A program made the position numbers and the translations under genes. 34,503 bases of DNA from an uncultured Prevotella sp. (GTDB taxonomy: Bacteria; Bacteroidota; Bacteroidia; Bacteroidales; Bacteroidaceae): positions 1-34,503 of the forward strand of contig CAMOGW010000020.1 in the NCBI GenBank assembly GCA_946614435.1, written 5' to 3'. Under the pieces are notes generated by a model. The model did not search any database, was not told the DNA's origin, and saw only the letters and a list, made by a program, of their open reading frames with translations. Shown piece after piece: positions 30,985-34,503 of this stretch; position 1 is the first letter of the stretch, and every line of letters starts with the position of its first letter.

Positions 30985-31788
30985 TCAGCGCCGGAACCGC
31001 AGTTCGCGCAGGCCGTGCTGCCCCATGAAGCGGCTCTTATCCACGTGCCCCACTACCCCATTGATGCGCCCCCTGCCCGTGTATTGCCACAGACAAATGT
31101 CGCGCTCATCGGCCAGCACAGGCTCCTCGTCGGTGTACATGGCAATCATCAGCAGATAGTCATCGACCATGCCCACCATGTGCTTGTTATAGAAGTTGCG
31201 CCCCGTGTAGATAAGCGGTTTCTGGTGATAGGCTTCCTCCATCATCAGCAAGAACTTAGACAGCGAGTCGCAAAACTGCTCATTCGACAGCCCGCCCGTG
31301 CTCTCCACGTCGAGCATCGGAATCAGGTCCTGCTCGCCCGGCAAACACTGGGTGCGGAAGTTCTTCAGCTGAAGCGCGAGATTGGTGCGCGGACGGAAGA
31401 AGTGATAGGAGCCCACCTTCAGCCCGTGACGATGGGCCAAGTCGATGTTGCGCTCATAGCGGTCATCAATGCGGTCGCTGCCCTCCGTAGCCTTCAGATA
31501 GACGTAGGCCGTGCGTGTGTTCTCCCCCACCGTCTCCCAGAACACCTCGCCCTGATAGTGGCTCAGGTCAATGCCGTGAACATGGCTGCAAGTATCCTCG
31601 CACTGCAGGTAAGGATTCTCGTGAATGGTGGGCGGACGCACGATGACCCGCCGCTTCGCGACGTGTTTTTTCTTCTTCACCACCCTGTGCGTAGTAGCTT
31701 TCCGCTTACTTCTGTGTCTTTGTGCATCGGCATTGCCCACAACTAAAAAAGAAAACAGCAACGCCAATATGATTGTAAAATTCTTCAT
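30985..31788 (-). CDS. GH25 lysozyme-like muramidase
   Basis: A 267-residue secreted protein. It has a signal peptide (about 1-22, ending NADA), a very basic Lys/Arg/His linker (24-50), and a GH25 barrel (about 70-260). D74 in HGIDLSHYQG and the D160-V-E162 pair in PMLDVEST are the catalytic and supporting acids of GH25. It cleaves the glycan strands of peptidoglycan, and the basic linker could bind DNA, LPS or the cell wall. Start at 31788 is the last Met before the signal peptide; the promoter at 31809-31838 excludes the longest frame. Confidence 0.9.
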   Translation of the reverse strand: MKNFTIILALLFSFLVVGNADAQRHRSKRKATTHRVVKKKKHVAKRRVIVRPPTIHENPYLQCEDTCSHVHGIDLSHYQGEVFWETVGENTRTAYVYLKATEGSDRIDDRYERNIDLAHRHGLKVGSYHFFRPRTNLALQLKNFRTQCLPGEQDLIPMLDVESTGGLSNEQFCDSLSKFLLMMEEAYHQKPLIYTGRNFYNKHMVGMVDDYLLMIAMYTDEEPVLADERDICLWQYTGRGRINGVVGHVDKSRFMGQHGLRELRFRR

Positions 31789-31808
31789 TTCCTTCATTTT
31801 TTGCCATG

Positions 31809-31838
31809 CAAAAATACGAAATAATGCTGAAATTGCAA
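31809..31838 (-). promoter_or_regulatory. Promoter of the GH25 gene
   Basis: On the minus strand TATTTTTG (31809-31816) is the -7 element and TTTG (31835-31838) the -33 element, with an 18-bp spacer, slightly short of the usual 19-21. Confidence 0.55.
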
Positions 31839-31957
31839 AGGGATTTCGGAAGATTAACGCAAGAAAGCCCATAAAAATTTGGAAATATTTGGGGAAGATT
31901 TACGTAATTAGCTCGTAAAAAAGGCTATTTTTCGTATCATTGGCGCAATTTGATTGA

Positions 31958-34503
31958 TTAGTGGAAATCGAGTGCTGGATTCCAGTTCTCTTGGCTACCG
32001 TCTGGAAAAGTGACCTCAAACAACGATTGTTCGGTGAAACGTATCTTCGTACCATCAGGCAAGATTCGGCAGTCGGTGGCACCATTGTAAGGCTTGCCTA
32101 ACTGCAGCATGAAGTTGCAACGGCGCAGATACTCCACCAGCGGTTTCAGTTCACTGCCGTTCTTGCTGCGGCGGTCGAAAAAAGTGCCGAACCAAGGACG
32201 GACGGCTGGCTTGCGGTCGTCGCCGGGCTGAGAGATGATGACATGGAGGATGGTGGCATTGACTCCAGCATGGAAATAGCGGTCGGCCAAGGGCTTTAGT
32301 TTAGCGAAGTTCCAATCGTCTTGTGCCACCTTACCCCATCCACCATCGGTGAACGACTCAGCCCACACCCTGTTCTTACCGCTCTTTCGCGCTGCGCCAA
32401 GGGCGGCATCGACCTCCTTCTTGCGGAATTTCCGATCATTGACCCAGAACTCTGCTGCCACCTCGTCGGCCTGACTACCGTATGTGATGCTGTTGCCAGG
32501 AAAGGGGCTGTGGGCATAGGGCTCACACCAAGTGCGCAGACCATACTCATGGGCTTTTTCTGTCAGTGCGCCCATATACTCCGTAGCCACAAGGTCGGAA
32601 ATGAGACGATCGAGGTCTTTGTGGCATTTCTCGTCTTCATAGTTAAGCGGATATCCGTAGCGCTGCAGGAACAATGAGTAGATGGAGTCGGTATAGTTCT
32701 GCTTGCCACGCTCCCAACTGTCAACGACTACGGTAGTAAGCGTCGGTCGTTCGCTGGCAGGAATACGACGCAGGATGTCGCCAATGAAAGCCTCGAAGTG
32801 CTTCTGCACATGCCGCTTCGACAGTTTATCTACTTCCAGTCCCTCAGCCTCATCGCTACAAGGTCCACACATCACGTCGGTGCCCTGCTTGGTCTGACAA
32901 ATCTGTATGCCCTGTGGTGTCCAGTTGCGCATAGCTTCGTGGGGCTTCACCCACGGGCCGCCCGACTGGCTCCAGCCAGGACAATTGAAGATTCCCATCT
33001 CAATGCCAAGTTCGCCAGCTGTTTTCAGCGCTGTGCGCAGGTTCTTCCACCATAGCCGGCTCCGAAACTTGTTCTTGCCGAAAGTCTCGCCCTCCCAAGG
33101 GCGCTCCCATCGCGTGCGATTGCGAATGTCGGTGGCCAGGAAGGCCAGTGTGATGCCATTCTGCTTCATCCACTCGAGGTCTTTCCTTACGCCCTCAGGA
33201 TCAACATGCTCGTTCACCCAATAGTAGTAGCACCCCACGCGAATGCTGTCGGGCGGCGTGAGGAACGACTGCCACAACTGGTTGCGCTGTTCTGGCTGAT
33301 AGATGGTGGCGTTTTTCAGGGTCTGCTTCAGCTGCTTGCCGCCATAGTTCATATCGACCAATGCCACGCCCCGACACCCGTCGAGCACAGCCGTGGGTGC
33401 CGAAGTGAAAATTTTGCCGCCTTTTATGATGAAGCCGTTGACATCTTGCAGCCGCAGGAAGTCTTTGCCTCGGCCCTCGAAATTTTCGATGAGCACGTTG
33501 GCGAGCGGACGCTCAGGAAGAGCCTTGACATCGATGAGCCGCTGACAGCCATCGACGGTGAAGTCCTTGATATAGATGTTCTTGAATTCAGGTGTCAGTT
33601 CGCCTACCTCACGTGCGGGGAAGCGGTTGGCCAGCTCGCCCACCCATTTCTTCGAGCCGAGCATATCAACGGTCAGTGCATTCCATTTGATGTTTTTCGC
33701 CACGACACGTTCCACCCACACGTCGTGGGCACCACCGCCACGGGGACGGCGAGTCTTTATGCGAATGCCTTGCTCAGTGCCCTCGAAACGGCAGTCGTGC
33801 ATGTAGATGTTCCACATTGAGGCCGCCGTCTCAGAGCCCAGCACAAGACCGCCGCCACCACGTAGAGCAATAGAATGGCGAATGACACACCCTACAGACG
33901 GACGGGCTGTCTTGACACCGTCTTCGCCGCGTCCAGACTTGATGGTATAGCAGTCGTCGCCGCAATCGAGCTGGCAGTATTCTATGAGCGAGTTAGTGGT
34001 CGATTCGATGTCGATGCCGTCGGTTCGCCCGTGTCCGGCACTGTTGACAGTCACGCCGCGTATGATGACATTGTCACAGTACTGCGGCACTATGTTCCAG
34101 AACAGTCCTTGATCAATGGTGACACCCTCTATCAGTACGTTTTTGCAGTGAACGGGTGCCACAGTCATGGGTAACAGCACGGGATGCCCTTGTTGACCGT
34201 CACACAGCCGCTCGGCAATGGGCTTGGTGATATCGACACACTGCTCCACCACCAAGTATTTTCGGTTCTCCTGATATATCTCGCAGTCGGTCGATGGGCC
34301 AATGATGTGTCCCCGTCCCGTCAGTCCGATGTTCTCTGCTCCATTGGCATAAATCATGGCCCCGAGCGACATTACATCGTAGCCCTCGTTGCGTGTAGGC
34401 ACAGCTGGCTGATAGTCTTTAATGTAGCCGCTGAAGGTCAGCACGGCCCCGTCGCTCAGATGCAGGCATACGCCCGACTTCAGCTCTATGCGTCCGCTGG
34501 TCC
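31958..34503 (-). CDS. GH28-GH106-like two-domain glycoside hydrolase (5' end outside the window)
   Basis: At least 847 residues are visible and the frame stays open to the right edge, so the N-terminus (with any signal peptide) is missing. The first ~385 residues form a GH28 beta-helix: GRTDGIDIES, DCGDDCYTIKSG and GIRIKT. The usual motif III histidine is absent, where LRGGGGLVLGSE replaces GHG. From about residue 405 the sequence changes to a GH106 alpha-L-rhamnosidase-like barrel: RVGCYYYWVNEHVD...DLEWMKQNGIT and NCPGWSQSGGPWVKPHEAM. It ends soon after YLRRCNFMLQLGKP, lacking the C-terminal domains of full GH106 enzymes. Both families act on rhamnogalacturonan, so the fusion may cut galacturonate and rhamnose linkages of pectin, or bind through an inactive GH28 part. 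Confidence 0.8.
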   Translation of the reverse strand, partial: TSGRIELKSGVCLHLSDGAVLTFSGYIKDYQPAVPTRNEGYDVMSLGAMIYANGAENIGLTGRGHIIGPSTDCEIYQENRKYLVVEQCVDITKPIAERLCDGQQGHPVLLPMTVAPVHCKNVLIEGVTIDQGLFWNIVPQYCDNVIIRGVTVNSAGHGRTDGIDIESTTNSLIEYCQLDCGDDCYTIKSGRGEDGVKTARPSVGCVIRHSIALRGGGGLVLGSETAASMWNIYMHDCRFEGTEQGIRIKTRRPRGGGAHDVWVERVVAKNIKWNALTVDMLGSKKWVGELANRFPAREVGELTPEFKNIYIKDFTVDGCQRLIDVKALPERPLANVLIENFEGRGKDFLRLQDVNGFIIKGGKIFTSAPTAVLDGCRGVALVDMNYGGKQLKQTLKNATIYQPEQRNQLWQSFLTPPDSIRVGCYYYWVNEHVDPEGVRKDLEWMKQNGITLAFLATDIRNRTRWERPWEGETFGKNKFRSRLWWKNLRTALKTAGELGIEMGIFNCPGWSQSGGPWVKPHEAMRNWTPQGIQICQTKQGTDVMCGPCSDEAEGLEVDKLSKRHVQKHFEAFIGDILRRIPASERPTLTTVVVDSWERGKQNYTDSIYSLFLQRYGYPLNYEDEKCHKDLDRLISDLVATEYMGALTEKAHEYGLRTWCEPYAHSPFPGNSITYGSQADEVAAEFWVNDRKFRKKEVDAALGAARKSGKNRVWAESFTDGGWGKVAQDDWNFAKLKPLADRYFHAGVNATILHVIISQPGDDRKPAVRPWFGTFFDRRSKNGSELKPLVEYLRRCNFMLQLGKPYNGATDCRILPDGTKIRFTEQSLFEVTFPDGSQENWNPALDFH

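Noticed and set aside
1..34503. tRNA, rRNA, IS transposase or integrase genes
   Set aside because: None recognised by motif or by reading the frames; the repeats described have no associated transposase in the window.

Overview
The window looks like a chromosomal segment of a Bacteroidales bacterium, most likely Prevotellaceae (Prevotella/Segatella-like). The evidence is four-fold. Menaquinone genes of the Bacteroidetes type are present. Promoters fit the Bacteroidetes consensus (TTTG, about 19-21 bp, TAnnTTTG) in front of several genes. Most starts lack a Shine-Dalgarno sequence. Accessory families typical of the group occur (LytTR two-component pair, ROK kinases, GH28/GH106, T9SS-like C-terminus). 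No rRNA, tRNA, CRISPR array or transposase gene was recognised.

Layout. 0.17-6.4 kb, minus strand: a surface carbohydrate-binding-like protein, a LytS-type sensor kinase, a LytTR regulator, menC and menE, closely spaced except that menC and menE are separated by 1.1 kb. That gap holds a GxxExxY gene between two inverted arrays of a 34-bp repeat. 6.5-9.0 kb, minus strand: a large Cthe_2159-like lipoprotein and a lipoprotein with 11-residue repeats. 9.2-14.3 kb, plus strand: two tandem ROK paralogs, then menI-menF-menD. menB is not in the window, so the usual menF-D-B-C-E order is broken up here. 14.3-17.9 kb, minus strand: a cupin lipoprotein and a HAD phosphatase / UbiA-type phosphoribosyltransferase / GT39-like glycosyltransferase cassette. 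The last three are bracketed by two inverted copies of a dispersed repeat, one of which encodes the C-terminus of the phosphatase.

18.3-27.9 kb, plus strand, is a defence island: a 22-bp tandem repeat, an Xre regulator with a candidate operator on its promoter, hsdM, a YhcG-like PDDEXK nuclease containing a perfect 28-bp palindrome, hsdS, hsdR, then three less familiar genes (membrane/charged protein, ASCH protein, acidic protein), a decayed ORF and a MITE-like inverted repeat. 28.0-29.7 kb, minus strand: an SPFH / ribbon-helix-helix / DUF1648 operon with a symmetric operator-like structure around its promoter. Then mnmA (plus), a GH25 lysozyme (minus) and, running off the right edge, a GH28-GH106-like fusion (minus) likely acting on pectin.

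How the genes work together: menE, menC, menI, menF and menD together cover chorismate to DHNA except the MenB and MenH steps. The kinase/regulator pair sits with a surface-binding protein and may control it. The Xre-HsdM-YhcG-HsdS-HsdR set is a type I restriction system with an extra nuclease. The most unusual items are the inverted repeat arrays around GxxExxY, the repeat-bracketed prenyl-sugar cassette, the palindrome inside the YhcG-like gene, the double-dyad operator of the SPFH operon, and the GH28-GH106 fusion.
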